Below, piece by piece: positions 38,231 to 47,483 of a DNA stretch of 64,000 nt (positions are counted from its first letter, which is position 1; every line of letters begins with the position of its first letter). The translations under genes and the position numbers were made by a program. The stretch covers positions 1 through 64,000 of the forward strand of contig PAJO01000041.1 in NCBI GenBank assembly GCA_002706085.1. Direction: 5' to 3'. Under the pieces are notes generated by a model. It was given only the letters and a program-made list of their open reading frames with translations. It did not search any database and was not told the DNA's origin. Origin of the DNA: Alcanivoracaceae bacterium. Its GTDB lineage: Bacteria > Pseudomonadota > Gammaproteobacteria > Pseudomonadales > Alcanivoracaceae.

Positions 38231-40765
38231 TCAGGGTGTGTAGGGATAACGGAACTCGCCAGACAAGGAAATGGCATCATCATTGTTGGGCAGGACCGGC
38301 CCCATATTCCTCGCCACCAGGGTTGCGATATACGTCCCTTCTACCACGCCATCGCTTACGCTGGTCACATTGATGGTACAGGAGGCGCCTTCAGACAGGT
38401 TTTGGGTGCCTGACTGGGTGTAGGTCGCGCTGTAGGGAATGTTGGCCGGCGTTGACAGTGACATGGTCGGCTTCAAGCCACCCACATCAGTGTTGCAGGT
38501 AAAGCTGCCCACCTGCATGGGAATGTTGGACCACACCATCCGCAGCTGATTGTTCGGCGATTCCAGATCACTGAACACCTTGGAGAAGTAACCGTTACTG
38601 CCGTTGGAGGAATACTCCGAGGCCAGCTGAAAGCGCTCCCCCTGGGTGAAATGCGTGTTGCCATCATCAATGGTCATGGAAATCCCCTGGGTTTCCTGAC
38701 CCAGGGCGCCTTCATCACCGCCGTTGTCAGCATGGAAGGTCTGCGTGGTGAAGTTACGGAACTTGCCATGCACGACCAGGGTTCGCTCGGCAGCGGGCAA
38801 TTCAATATCGCCTGTCCCCAACCCTGAGCCAAAGGCGGCACCGCCCCCATTACTCGGCCCCATCAAGGTAGCCGTATACGTGCCCACATATTTACGGCCA
38901 GCATTCTGTTCGACGGTAACCGTACAACTGCCCCCGTTGGCACTCTGGAACTTGAACAGCGGGTCACTGACCGTCACCCACCCCATCTTCAGAGTCACTT
39001 CCGTGTCACCATCCTCGCAGCTGTACTCTCCAGCTTCCGGGTTATTGTTGCTGCCGGCCTGGATCTCGAATTTCAGCTTGTGGTCAGGATGTGAGCCATC
39101 CAGCAATGGCCGGCCACCCAGAAAATGGCCAGAGCGCATTTCGCGAGTACCGCTATCAATGGTCATGTCCCAACGGATTTCATCTGCCAGCGCCGGCGCC
39201 TCACCCTCTGTGCCAGTGTGAATGAAAATACGGAACTGGCCACCGCTCAGGGTGATTTGTTCATCATCCTTGTCGTTGCTTAGCGTGGCGCTGATGATGC
39301 GGCCTTCCGTGGCGCCGTTGCTGAAGTGGTAATCCACGTACAACTCGCACTCTGTAGCCGTCCAGGTTTTCTGCACCACTGGGCTGGCAGCGTAGTCTAC
39401 CGTCAGCAGGGAGACACCCGTACTCTGGCCACACAGCTGAGTACCCAGATTGCCGTGGGCCACGTTCACCTGAGCCCAGGCCAGATCATCGCCATTAAAC
39501 GGCGTCGTATTAATGGTGTTGTAATCACTGTCATAGTTATGGGCACGAATCTGGCGCTTGGCCGTGGTGGCCATGAACGATTCGATAAACGGTTGCTCCA
39601 GGGCCCAGACCTTGCCATCGTGCACCACTGCGACACCATTGCGCATCTCCAGCAACTCCGCACCGGGCTCTGGTTCCGGGTCTGTGCTGTCTTCCTGAAT
39701 CAGGGCACGCGTGGTTGCACCAGCCCCGTCATCATGAATGATTTCCATGACCTCCAGGTCTGCGTTGAGATACACCCGTACGCGCTCGTCGCTATCAGAC
39801 TGGCCATAATTCACCGCGACACGACGGTCGGTGGCCACATTGGTGCGGTCATAAATTTCAACAATGTCGGCAACGGTAAACCCGATGTCGGTGTCAAAAT
39901 CGATATCACCCTGTGCCGAAATGATAACGGTGCCACGGGCATGGTTACGGGTGGCACTTCCACAACTCGCGCAGTAACCCGGGTCACCCTCGCCGTTACC
40001 GATCACCGTGTAAGTACCGGCGTAATTCGTGAGTACGTTGAGGTTCGCGGGTAATTCCGGGTCAACCGGTTCTTCGTCTTCCGGCGCGTCCGGGAACTGG
40101 CCCAGGTTGCCGTCTTTCACCAGATTCAGCAGTGCGTTGTAATCAGCGATAGAGGGGTCGTCATCAATGGCTTCCTGGATCGCATCCAGCACCTGGTCCC
40201 AGGCATCGCCAACCGCCAGCGCGGTGCTGAACGGGTCGCCGCCGGGCAGGGTAAAACCGGCATTGGTCATGGCCGTAAGCAGCTCGGTTTTCTTGCTGGC
40301 AATGGTGCTGGCATCGGGCCAGTTGGCCGGGGTCGCAATCCAGCTGCCGTCGGCAAGGCCGGTAGCGAGGGCCAGCACCATGTCGGTGATCGGGGTGATA
40401 TTGATCGTTCCTGCCTGGCTGGCATAGCTGCGCAAGGTTACCGAGGGCGTGCCGCCGGTTACCGTCAACACACACGGCAAGGCAGTGCTGGTGATGTCGC
40501 CACTCCAGACCCCATCGGCATTGGTGGTAACGGTGGACGTGAAGCCACTGCCATCGGCACATTCTGCGGTAACGGTGCCGGTCTGGATGGCGGCACCGAC
40601 GGCTGCAGTACCAGAAAGGCTTGACGCGGCAGGCGCAGACGGCCCGCCGCCTCCGCCATTACCGCTCGAACTATCGCGACTGCTGTCGCCGCCACAACCT
40701 GCCACGGCCAGGATGACCCCCAGCAGTCCGGCACGAAACACGAACTTCCCTATTGTTGGCTGCAT
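38231..40765 (-). CDS. large modular lipoprotein, function unknown
   Basis: An 844-aa lipoprotein with lipobox AVAGC; the acylated cysteine is Cys24. A GGDSSRDSSSGNGGGGGPS linker follows. Residues near 40-110 resemble a small beta domain. The C-terminal half shows three related modules of about 120-140 aa, each with a Cys pair, a (V/E)GtYxATL-like strand and an ending such as ITLSGGQFRIF, LVVHGKFRNF or ISLSGEFRY. The ATG at 40765 is chosen for the signal peptide. It stands next to a two-component system and has a palindrome 68-86 bp upstream. Confidence 0.75.
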   Translation of the reverse strand: MQPTIGKFVFRAGLLGVILAVAGCGGDSSRDSSSGNGGGGGPSAPAASSLSGTAAVGAAIQTGTVTAECADGSGFTSTVTTNADGVWSGDITSTALPCVLTVTGGTPSVTLRSYASQAGTINITPITDMVLALATGLADGSWIATPANWPDASTIASKKTELLTAMTNAGFTLPGGDPFSTALAVGDAWDQVLDAIQEAIDDDPSIADYNALLNLVKDGNLGQFPDAPEDEEPVDPELPANLNVLTNYAGTYTVIGNGEGDPGYCASCGSATRNHARGTVIISAQGDIDFDTDIGFTVADIVEIYDRTNVATDRRVAVNYGQSDSDERVRVYLNADLEVMEIIHDDGAGATTRALIQEDSTDPEPEPGAELLEMRNGVAVVHDGKVWALEQPFIESFMATTAKRQIRAHNYDSDYNTINTTPFNGDDLAWAQVNVAHGNLGTQLCGQSTGVSLLTVDYAASPVVQKTWTATECELYVDYHFSNGATEGRIISATLSNDKDDEQITLSGGQFRIFIHTGTEGEAPALADEIRWDMTIDSGTREMRSGHFLGGRPLLDGSHPDHKLKFEIQAGSNNNPEAGEYSCEDGDTEVTLKMGWVTVSDPLFKFQSANGGSCTVTVEQNAGRKYVGTYTATLMGPSNGGGAAFGSGLGTGDIELPAAERTLVVHGKFRNFTTQTFHADNGGDEGALGQETQGISMTIDDGNTHFTQGERFQLASEYSSNGSNGYFSKVFSDLESPNNQLRMVWSNIPMQVGSFTCNTDVGGLKPTMSLSTPANIPYSATYTQSGTQNLSEGASCTINVTSVSDGVVEGTYIATLVARNMGPVLPNNDDAISLSGEFRYPYTP

Positions 40766-40832
40766 ACCCGATCCCCACGCTGCCTGATTAAAATGGATAC
40801 TGGCAGCATAGGAGTGGTGGGGAAATTTCAGC

Positions 40833-40851
40833 ACCCCTTAAACAGGGGGGA
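40833..40851. promoter_or_regulatory. C-run/G-run palindrome, site 1
   Basis: ACCCC, TTAAACA, GGGGGGA. It lies 68 bp upstream of the lipoprotein start and resembles 41649-41667 and 45292-45311. Candidate binding site of the adjacent response regulator. Confidence 0.5.
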
Positions 40852-40877
40852 GGAAACCGGTAAGCACGGGGGCTCGT

Positions 40878-41522
40878 TCAGGAAGGATTCACCAGCCCCA
40901 TATGGATCGCTTTCAGGGTCGCTTCCGCACGGGTATTGACCTGCAGCTTGGCGTAGACGTCTTTCATGTAACCGGCCGCCGTATAGTGGGAAATACCCAG
41001 CTTCTGGGCTGCATGCTTCACGCTCAATCCCTTGGCGATCAAGGTCAGCATGTCCTTTTCTCTCCCGGTCAGGGTCGCTTCCTTTTCGCCAAAGACAGGA
41101 TGAAACTGCTCAAGTACGCACCGGGCAATGGAGGCTGACAACGGGGGGCGACCAGCAAGGATGCCGGACAACTGATTACTGAATTCGGCCTCGGTATCAT
41201 CTTTCAACAAGTATCCATCCGCCCCGGACCGCAAGGAACCAAAAAGATGCTCGGCATCATCAAAGATGGTGGTGACCACACACATCGCCTGGCGATTGGC
41301 TTCCTTGAAGGGTCGAATCAGTCCAACACCATTCCCATCGGGCAAGCCCAGATCAATCAACGCCAGATCATAGGCGTGCGCATCGATTTTATCCCGGGCT
41401 TGCGCCAGCGTTCCCGCCTGGTCTATCTGTGTCGGCAACAGCAGGCTGGCCACCTGTGCGTGCAGCCACTGAGCCACATCAGGCAGATCTTCCACAATCA
41501 ATACCTGCCTGATTGCATCCAT
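40878..41522 (-). CDS. LuxR/NarL-family response regulator
   Basis: A 214-aa regulator. The receiver domain has VLIVEDLPD, the phospho-acceptor Asp in ALIDLGLPDGNG and the conserved Lys in GYLLKDD. The C-terminal LuxR helix-turn-helix is TGREKDMLTLIAKGLSVKHAAQKLGISHYTAAGYMKDVYAKL. I use the ATG at 41522; the ORF opens further upstream in the divergent promoter. It pairs with the histidine kinase 41699-43795, which is divergent. Target genes probably include the two flanking lipoprotein genes (inference from the shared palindromes). Confidence 0.9.
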   Translation of the reverse strand: MDAIRQVLIVEDLPDVAQWLHAQVASLLLPTQIDQAGTLAQARDKIDAHAYDLALIDLGLPDGNGVGLIRPFKEANRQAMCVVTTIFDDAEHLFGSLRSGADGYLLKDDTEAEFSNQLSGILAGRPPLSASIARCVLEQFHPVFGEKEATLTGREKDMLTLIAKGLSVKHAAQKLGISHYTAAGYMKDVYAKLQVNTRAEATLKAIHMGLVNPS

Positions 41523-41648
41523 GCTTGCACTCCAAATCCGCGAAAATAAAAATGTGAACCGAATCACGCAAATAATATATTCTTCAATCGTCCAAAAACA
41601 GATTGTTCGAATCACCGTAGTAGTAATCGGTGGCAACCCCATGGATCA

Positions 41649-41667
41649 ACCCCCGAAAAACGGGGGT
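41649..41667. promoter_or_regulatory. C-run/G-run palindrome, site 2
   Basis: ACCCCCG, AAAAA, CGGGGGT: perfect 7-bp arms in the divergent promoter between regulator and kinase genes, 32 bp before the kinase start. Consistent with autoregulation. Confidence 0.6.
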
Positions 41668-41698
41668 GGGGTAATGTCATTGCACATAGGGAACATGC

Positions 41699-43795
41699 AT
41701 GCTTTCGCTGAAAACACGAATTATCGCCGGGCTTATCCTGGTCGCCATCTATGGCTTGCTAGCTATCGCCACCGCACTCTCCCTACCTTCCAGCAACATT
41801 GTTTTTCAACACAATGCTGAACAGCTTGTCGCCACCATCCCTGGCACTGGCGATATCACGGTGGTCGCGTTCAGTAACGGGCAATCCTCCCGTCCCGCCA
41901 CGCCCTCTCTGCTACTGGAAGAGCCGGATGTACTGCCTTACTACAGCGATCTCAATCGTTTTTTCGACACACATAGCAAACTGTCCCAATGGCTTACCGA
42001 GGGCACGTTGCTGCTGGTAGATGACGCTGACAACCACTACCCCGTGCAATCACAGCAACGCCAGCTGACCCAGCTTCCCGGCCTTTTCTGGTTACAGCTG
42101 GTCTGTGGGCTAGCCGGAATGGTGATTTGTATTCTTGTCTGGGTGCCCGCCAAGCGCGAGATTTCCATCCATTCATTCGCGTTAACAGGACTGAGTTACG
42201 TCTTGTTCTCTTCGGCCGCGGCAATCTACAGCACTCGTGATTTTTTTATTTCCGGCTCACTGTTTACCTGGCTGTCCGGTCTGAATCATTTTGGCGCCTT
42301 GCTGTTTTCCGCATCGCTCGCCGCTTTCCTGTGGAACTACCCGCGCCGCTTCCCGTATCGCTGGCTTACCGCAGGGTTTTACCTCACGTTTGCCGTGGCC
42401 ATCGTTATTGATCAAGGACAATGGGTTGCAAGCCCGATTGACGGCTTTCATTCCTGGGTGATGGGGATTTTTCTGGCGGGGTTATTAGGTTCAGTCTGGC
42501 AGTGGCGGCAAACGCGACAGCAGCAGGGCGACCGATCCGCGTTACGCTGGGTCGTCATTTCCATTGTTGCGGGCACCGCCTTTTTCGCCGGCGGCATGAT
42601 TCTTCCTGCCATGCTACAGGTCGCTCAACCGGCTTCTCAGGGTTTGCTTTTTACCACCTTCCTGCTGATGTATCTGGGCATGGCATTAGGCGTGGTAAGG
42701 CATCGCCTTTTCGCACTGGAGCCGTGGTGGTTTTCGTTATGGTCCTGGTTGTTGGGCGGCCTCTTTATCATGCTCACGGATCTGTTGCTGGCCATGATGC
42801 TCAGCCTGTCCGGGCCGGTCACGCTGACCCTGTCCGTCGCCCTGATTGGCTGGCTTTACTTCCCCTTACGCCAGTATCTGTGGAAGAAAATGTTCCTGCG
42901 CCATCGGCAGGAACTGGATGAATGGTTAGCACAGGCATTGCCCGCCATGCTCAAAGCCCAACAGGATACGCAGACCAACGCCGGCATGGAGCAAGCCTTG
43001 AACGCGGTATTCCAGCCTCTTGCCATTGAAGCTATTGCCACAGTTGCCCCGCATATTCACATCCCTGATCAGGGAACCACCCTGATTGTTCCAGACCCTC
43101 TGGAACAACGCAGCTGGAGACTGCAACACGCTCAACAAGGGGCGCGCGTTTTCAATCGGCAAGATAGTCGTATTGCCGGTCTGGTACTGTCACTGCACCA
43201 ACTGGTAAGCGAGGCCAGGATTGCACACGCCAAAGGCGTCAAAGAGGAGCGGCTTCGCATACGCCGGGATATGCACGATGACCTCGGAGCCAAACTGCTG
43301 CAGTTACTGCACCGTTCCTCCGACACCACCAAACCCCTGGTTCGCGAAGCCATTCACGACTTGCGAGATCTTCTCAAGGACATGGAAGGCGAATCACTCT
43401 CCCTGGAAGCCGCGACCCTCCAGTGGCAGGAAGAAACCCTGCAGCGCTGCAAAGATCATGGCGCAGAACTGGTTTGGCAAGCCCGCGCCAGCACAACGGT
43501 TCTTGGCGCCAGCGAGTTCAGTGAACTAACACGTATGTTGAGGGAAGCAGTGACCAATGCCCTCAAGCATGCCTCAACCACCGTTTTGTCTGTCACCGTG
43601 GAGCAACCTGGCGCTGTTTTGACACTGCTAATCGAAAATGATGGTGTGCACGCGGATCATGCTCAAGGATCGGTACGAGGCCTGGAGATCATGGATAGTC
43701 GGGCCCGTAAACTGGGTGGATGCTGTCAATACCACAAGGTTGAGGGTCGCTGGCAAGTCACGCTGGAGATTCCGCTCTCTAACACCATCGTCTGA
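41699..43795 (+). CDS. membrane sensor histidine kinase (HisKA_3 type)
   Basis: A 698-aa kinase, partner of the adjacent LuxR-type regulator. A transmembrane helix near residues 8-30 and a periplasmic part to about 130 are followed by seven or so hydrophobic segments (about 135-400). The HisKA_3 dimerisation domain holds His526 in RRDMHDDLGAKLLQLLHR, and HATPase_c follows with EAVTNALKHA (N box) and GSVRGLEIMDSRA. The plan resembles ComP-like sensors. The signal is unknown. AGGGA precedes the ATG. Confidence 0.88.
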   Translation: MLSLKTRIIAGLILVAIYGLLAIATALSLPSSNIVFQHNAEQLVATIPGTGDITVVAFSNGQSSRPATPSLLLEEPDVLPYYSDLNRFFDTHSKLSQWLTEGTLLLVDDADNHYPVQSQQRQLTQLPGLFWLQLVCGLAGMVICILVWVPAKREISIHSFALTGLSYVLFSSAAAIYSTRDFFISGSLFTWLSGLNHFGALLFSASLAAFLWNYPRRFPYRWLTAGFYLTFAVAIVIDQGQWVASPIDGFHSWVMGIFLAGLLGSVWQWRQTRQQQGDRSALRWVVISIVAGTAFFAGGMILPAMLQVAQPASQGLLFTTFLLMYLGMALGVVRHRLFALEPWWFSLWSWLLGGLFIMLTDLLLAMMLSLSGPVTLTLSVALIGWLYFPLRQYLWKKMFLRHRQELDEWLAQALPAMLKAQQDTQTNAGMEQALNAVFQPLAIEAIATVAPHIHIPDQGTTLIVPDPLEQRSWRLQHAQQGARVFNRQDSRIAGLVLSLHQLVSEARIAHAKGVKEERLRIRRDMHDDLGAKLLQLLHRSSDTTKPLVREAIHDLRDLLKDMEGESLSLEAATLQWQEETLQRCKDHGAELVWQARASTTVLGASEFSELTRMLREAVTNALKHASTTVLSVTVEQPGAVLTLLIENDGVHADHAQGSVRGLEIMDSRARKLGGCCQYHKVEGRWQVTLEIPLSNTIV

Positions 43796-43810
43796 TGCCA
43801 ACCACAAAAA

Positions 43811-43831
43811 ACGGGCCGCAATGCGGCCCGT
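43811..43831. terminator. bidirectional terminator
   Basis: ACGGGCCGCA/TGCGGCCCGT stem, A-run before and CTTTTTT after, between the kinase and the convergent lipoprotein gene. Confidence 0.92.
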
Positions 43832-43850
43832 CTTTTTTATGCCTTCACAA

Positions 43851-44987
43851 TCAGCGCGATGATGAGGCTTTCACGGCAACCATACCAACCAACCCCTGCG
43901 CCAGGCTCTGTGATTCTGCCTCATAGGAAGCCGGAATCAGGTTTACCTGATAACGGGTAATATCCCTGGCCGTCGAATTGGAGGTTCCTCCCATAGCGCT
44001 CAAGAAACCAAGCGTCTTGGTCAATCCGGAGGTCAGCTTGTCGGTTGTCGTGGTGACATCCTCGATGCTGCTGTAGAACGCGTTGGGTGTAGCCAGTGCA
44101 TTGCTGGTGCTGAATACCGGCATATGATTTGTCTTGATCATGCACTCTTCCTTGCCAAAACGACTCCAGCATTTTTGCTGTGCCACCGGCTGGAAGCGAA
44201 CATCTCCACGAGCGGTTAGCTGAATCGTGGCATCCACCTTGGCGGAGTCCTTGTTGGAAAGCCCGGCAAAACTTTTATGGCCATCCGACTCCAGCTTGGC
44301 AAAGTCGATCAGGATATTAATGTTCACACCAGTGAGTCCAAGATCCTTGATCAGGCGACCTTCATGTTGCTGGGCGGAACTGCCCGCTGCAGCCTTGAAC
44401 GCTTGCCCAAAACCGCTTGCCGTGCCGATGTAACGAGGATCAGAAATAGTCTCTCCCTCACGACCCATCACCAGATAACGCGTGCCCCCTGTTCCCTTGT
44501 ACTCAAAGGGGCTTTCCCGGCCTTCAGCATGCATGGCCTGGTAATGCGGGTTCGCCTTGAGGGTCTGATGCGGCACCACCTCAAACCCCGCGTTGGCCAG
44601 CTGCTGCTCAGCGTTATCACAGGCCTTGTTGGCAAGACGCTGCATCTCGGCTTCTTCCACCCCTTTGGCCGCATACGTTACGGTCACTTTGACATCGGAA
44701 CGGCGGGTTGTACCCGTGGCGCGCGTGGCATCGGAACGGAAGCCGCCGCTGGTAGAGGCAGACGCTGCACTGTTGACACCAAACATGACGTTGCAGGACA
44801 ACACCCCGATCTTGTCGACCCCTTCCATGTACTTTTCGTTTTCCGCTGCAATAAAGGTGTCCGCCTGGCTGGCGGCAGAACCCTTCGCATCATAGGTCGG
44901 TGCTTCGCTTGCGGTGGTTGCACAACCGGACACCAGTGCGGTTAGCGCCATGGCTGGAACAGCCTTGTTCCCGAATATCATTTTCAT
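43851..44987 (-). CDS. lipoprotein of unknown function
   Basis: A 378-aa lipoprotein with signal MKMIFGNKAVPAMALTALVSGC; acylated Cys22. The mature protein is mostly alpha/beta with several short segments (VKVTVTYAAKGVEEAEMQRLANKACDNAE split around residue 110; GTRYLVMGREGETI; VNINILIDFAKLES). Two cysteines in CWSRFGKEEC may pair. No family is recognised, although the 'sensing' of unstable protein levels is not implied. The start at 44987 is chosen for the lipobox; the ORF extends to 45140. Palindrome site 3 lies about 305 bp upstream. Confidence 0.72.
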   Translation of the reverse strand: MKMIFGNKAVPAMALTALVSGCATTASEAPTYDAKGSAASQADTFIAAENEKYMEGVDKIGVLSCNVMFGVNSAASASTSGGFRSDATRATGTTRRSDVKVTVTYAAKGVEEAEMQRLANKACDNAEQQLANAGFEVVPHQTLKANPHYQAMHAEGRESPFEYKGTGGTRYLVMGREGETISDPRYIGTASGFGQAFKAAAGSSAQQHEGRLIKDLGLTGVNINILIDFAKLESDGHKSFAGLSNKDSAKVDATIQLTARGDVRFQPVAQQKCWSRFGKEECMIKTNHMPVFSTSNALATPNAFYSSIEDVTTTTDKLTSGLTKTLGFLSAMGGTSNSTARDITRYQVNLIPASYEAESQSLAQGLVGMVAVKASSSR

Positions 44988-45331
44988 TGGTTTTCCCCGT
45001 GGATTTTTTTGATTTTTTCCCTGTTGGCAGCATACGGATTCATGACGCAAGTTCAGGCCATCGACCCAGCCGTATGCATCCAATCCTGACAACGGAATCA
45101 GGTGTTCACGGTGAGAAAAGCTGGTCAGAAATCCCGGCAAAGCTGGAGGGGTGAAAATGGAAAGTCATGTGTACGACTGGCAGAACGGGCATCCTTGCCG
45201 GCCAGGTACACGACCAACACATCCTTTGCCATGACCAACTTCCCTGCCATGAGAAGTTGGTCACATCCTACGGTGCTGCCGGAGAAGCGTGACCCCCCTG
45301 AACAGGGGGGTGCGGTGAAGGGGCCGTACGC
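44988..45331. other. intergenic region with two palindromes
   Basis: 344 bp with no supported gene. It holds TGACCAACTT (45232-45241) mirrored by AAGTTGGTCA (45254-45263), a perfect 10-bp inverted repeat, and the 20-bp palindrome at 45292-45311. Confidence 0.6.
45292..45311. promoter_or_regulatory. C-run/G-run palindrome, site 3
   Basis: ACCCCCCTGAACAGGGGGGT, a perfect 20-bp dyad. It lacks a T-run on either side, so it is unlikely to be a terminator. It lies between the thioesterase stop and the lipoprotein gene 43851-44987. Confidence 0.6.
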
Positions 45332-45769
45332 TTAGCGCGGCGCGATAATCATGCAGGTGCAGGTGGCATGGGCGTAGAGTTTGCCTTCGTCATCGACAAT
45401 GCGGCCTTCCGATATCACCAGGTTACGACCCCGATTGATGACTTTGCCTTCGGCTTTCAGTGGAGTGTTGAACGGAACCGGACGGCACATTTTGATGTTC
45501 AGGTCGGTGGTGCCGTAACTCTCACCAGCGCCAAGCACGGTATGCGTGGCACAGCCGGTCACCGAATCCAGAACGGTGGCGGCAAAACCGCCATGCACCC
45601 CGCCAAGCGGGTTGGTGTGCCGCTCATCTGCGGTGGCAATGAACACCACTCGGCCTTCTTCTACCGTGTCGGGATCCATGGGGATCGTTTCGGAAATCGG
45701 GGCGCGGGGAATCTTGCCCGCCGCGAAAGCCTGCATGATTTGCAGGCCGGTCATGGACGCAGGGTTCAT
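45332..45769 (-). CDS. PaaI-type hotdog thioesterase
   Basis: A 145-aa single hotdog-fold acyl-CoA thioesterase. The family segment HTNPLGGVHGGFAATVLDSVTGCAT contains the HGG motif and active-site Asp. C-terminal strands GRNLVISEGRIVDDEGKLYAHATCT complete the fold. It releases CoA from acyl- or aryl-acyl-CoA; substrate not assignable. It stands alone between two intergenic gaps. Confidence 0.88.
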   Translation of the reverse strand: MNPASMTGLQIMQAFAAGKIPRAPISETIPMDPDTVEEGRVVFIATADERHTNPLGGVHGGFAATVLDSVTGCATHTVLGAGESYGTTDLNIKMCRPVPFNTPLKAEGKVINRGRNLVISEGRIVDDEGKLYAHATCTCMIIAPR

Positions 45770-45857
45770 GATGGAATCCTCTTGAAATGATGGACTCCAT
45801 TCTAGGTTCCTTTTTGGAACTTACAATCCCATACAGGCCGTTTACCTGCGCGCCCTG

Positions 45858-47318
45858 CTACAGTGCCACTGCACGAACACAGTTACGCCCCTGCTCCTTG
45901 GCGGCATAGAGCGCCTGGTCTGCAGCACTGAGCAAGGCATCAGCGGTTGGTGTCTCTTCCGGGTCATTAGGCACCAACGTAGCCACCCCCACACTAAGAT
46001 GAACCTCGCGGGGCAACCCTTCGATACCCGATACCGCGGTGCGGAACCGGTCTGCCACGGCCTGGGCCTGGTTGATGCCGGCGCCAGGCAACAGCGCCAC
46101 GAATTCTTCGCCACCGTAGCGGGCCAACATGTCGCTCCCCCGGGTCACGCCCTGCAGCGCCTCAGCCACGGCCTGGAGAGCAGTATCCCCCTCGCCATGG
46201 CCATATTGATCGTTGAATTCCTTGAAAAAATCCACGTCCATAAAGACCGCGGAAAGAGGTTCCCGGGTTCGCAAACTGCTGGCATGGGCCTGACGGAGAA
46301 ACTCCATCAATACCATACGATTATTGAGGCCGGTAAGCGGGTCGGTTCGGGCCAGATCCGCCAGCTCCTGATTCAGTTGTGCCAGCTCATCGCGCTGTTC
46401 CAGCAGCGCCGTCTCTGCCAACACCCGAGCGGTGATATCTTCGATCTGGGACAGGAAATAGCGCGGTGTCCCATCACGGTGACGCACAATCGATACCGCC
46501 AGCAACACCCAGACAATATGCCCATCGCTGTGGAAATAACGCTTCTTCATCCAGTAGCTGTTCTTCTTCCCGTCCAGCAGGGCCTGGACATGGTCCATGT
46601 CGGTGTCCAGATCTTCCGGGTGGGTAATGGTCTGAAAATCGATTTTCAGCAGCGCCTCTTCGCTGTAGCCCACCAGCCGACACAGGGCCTTGTTTACCCG
46701 TAACCAGCGCCCTTCAGGCGACACAATCGCCATGCCAATCGCCGCAAACCGAAAGGCCCCTTCAAACAGCGCCACGCTTTGCTCCATCTCGTGGACGGCT
46801 TTTTCTCGCTGACGACGCAGGCTGGCTCGTTCTACCGCAAGCCCTATCGACTGAGCCATCAGTTCAAGGAACTCGATTTCTTCGATAGTGAACGGAAAAG
46901 GGCGAATCGCCGGGTCGCTAAAATTGAGGGTGCCAAATACCTTGCCGGCCACATGGATTGGCGCGGCAATATAGGATTCCAGCGCCATGCCCACATAGAC
47001 CGGGTGGCTGCGCATATCTTCCAACGCGCCCACATGATGCAGGGCAACAGTCCCCTGCTTGTGAATCACTGTTGAGCAGTAGGTATCACCCAGCGAGAAG
47101 ACATCGCCCACCTGGATTCCACCCGCCTCGGCATCTACGGCCAGCACCGTATACTGCTGATTCTGGATCCGGCTGACGATACCGACAGACAACCCGAGCA
47201 GGTCACAGCCGGCCTTCAGGTAAGCCTGGTACAGGCTGCCCAGATCCTGATGATCCTCCAGTGCCAACCGGTGTAATTCCCGAAGACTGGTGACACTGAA
47301 GTCGCGACGGTCATCCAT
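45858..47318 (-). CDS. GAF-PAS-GGDEF diguanylate cyclase
   Basis: A 486-aa cytoplasmic enzyme predicted to make cyclic di-GMP. A GAF domain is at about 15-150, PAS/PAC at about 165-290 and GGDEF at about 320-480. The active site is GGEEF near residue 401, and an inhibitory RxxD site (RGSD) lies five residues before the RYGGEEF segment. The catalytic signature residues are intact. The ATG at 47318 has AGGAG upstream; an in-frame ATG at 47339 is an alternative. Nearby pilT/pilU make a surface-motility link plausible but unproven. Confidence 0.9.
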   Translation of the reverse strand: MDDRRDFSVTSLRELHRLALEDHQDLGSLYQAYLKAGCDLLGLSVGIVSRIQNQQYTVLAVDAEAGGIQVGDVFSLGDTYCSTVIHKQGTVALHHVGALEDMRSHPVYVGMALESYIAAPIHVAGKVFGTLNFSDPAIRPFPFTIEEIEFLELMAQSIGLAVERASLRRQREKAVHEMEQSVALFEGAFRFAAIGMAIVSPEGRWLRVNKALCRLVGYSEEALLKIDFQTITHPEDLDTDMDHVQALLDGKKNSYWMKKRYFHSDGHIVWVLLAVSIVRHRDGTPRYFLSQIEDITARVLAETALLEQRDELAQLNQELADLARTDPLTGLNNRMVLMEFLRQAHASSLRTREPLSAVFMDVDFFKEFNDQYGHGEGDTALQAVAEALQGVTRGSDMLARYGGEEFVALLPGAGINQAQAVADRFRTAVSGIEGLPREVHLSVGVATLVPNDPEETPTADALLSAADQALYAAKEQGRNCVRAVAL

Positions 47319-47440
47319 GCCTCGCCTCTCCTGTTGCATTACGCTTCCCTGATAGTTATCCCATTGACGGGGGCGCAAGTAAAAAGGAGTTATGAAAAAG
47401 ATGCATATCACTGGTCCGCATTTTCAGGCCACTGAAACAA

Positions 47441-47463
47441 AAAAGGCGCCATCGGCGCCTTTT
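47441..47463. terminator. bidirectional terminator
   Basis: Perfect AAAAGGCGCC/GGCGCCTTTT stem with an ATC loop, after yggT. It ends the yggS-proC-yggT unit. Confidence 0.92.
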
Positions 47464-47483
47464 CTGCAACTTTTTCCGGAAAA

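Noticed and set aside
45181-45280. attC-like integron site
   Set aside because: The inverted arms are simple and lack the R'/L' core sites; no integrase or cassette array is present.
45292-45311. Palindrome as a transcription terminator
   Set aside because: There is no T-run on either strand; relatives lie at promoters.
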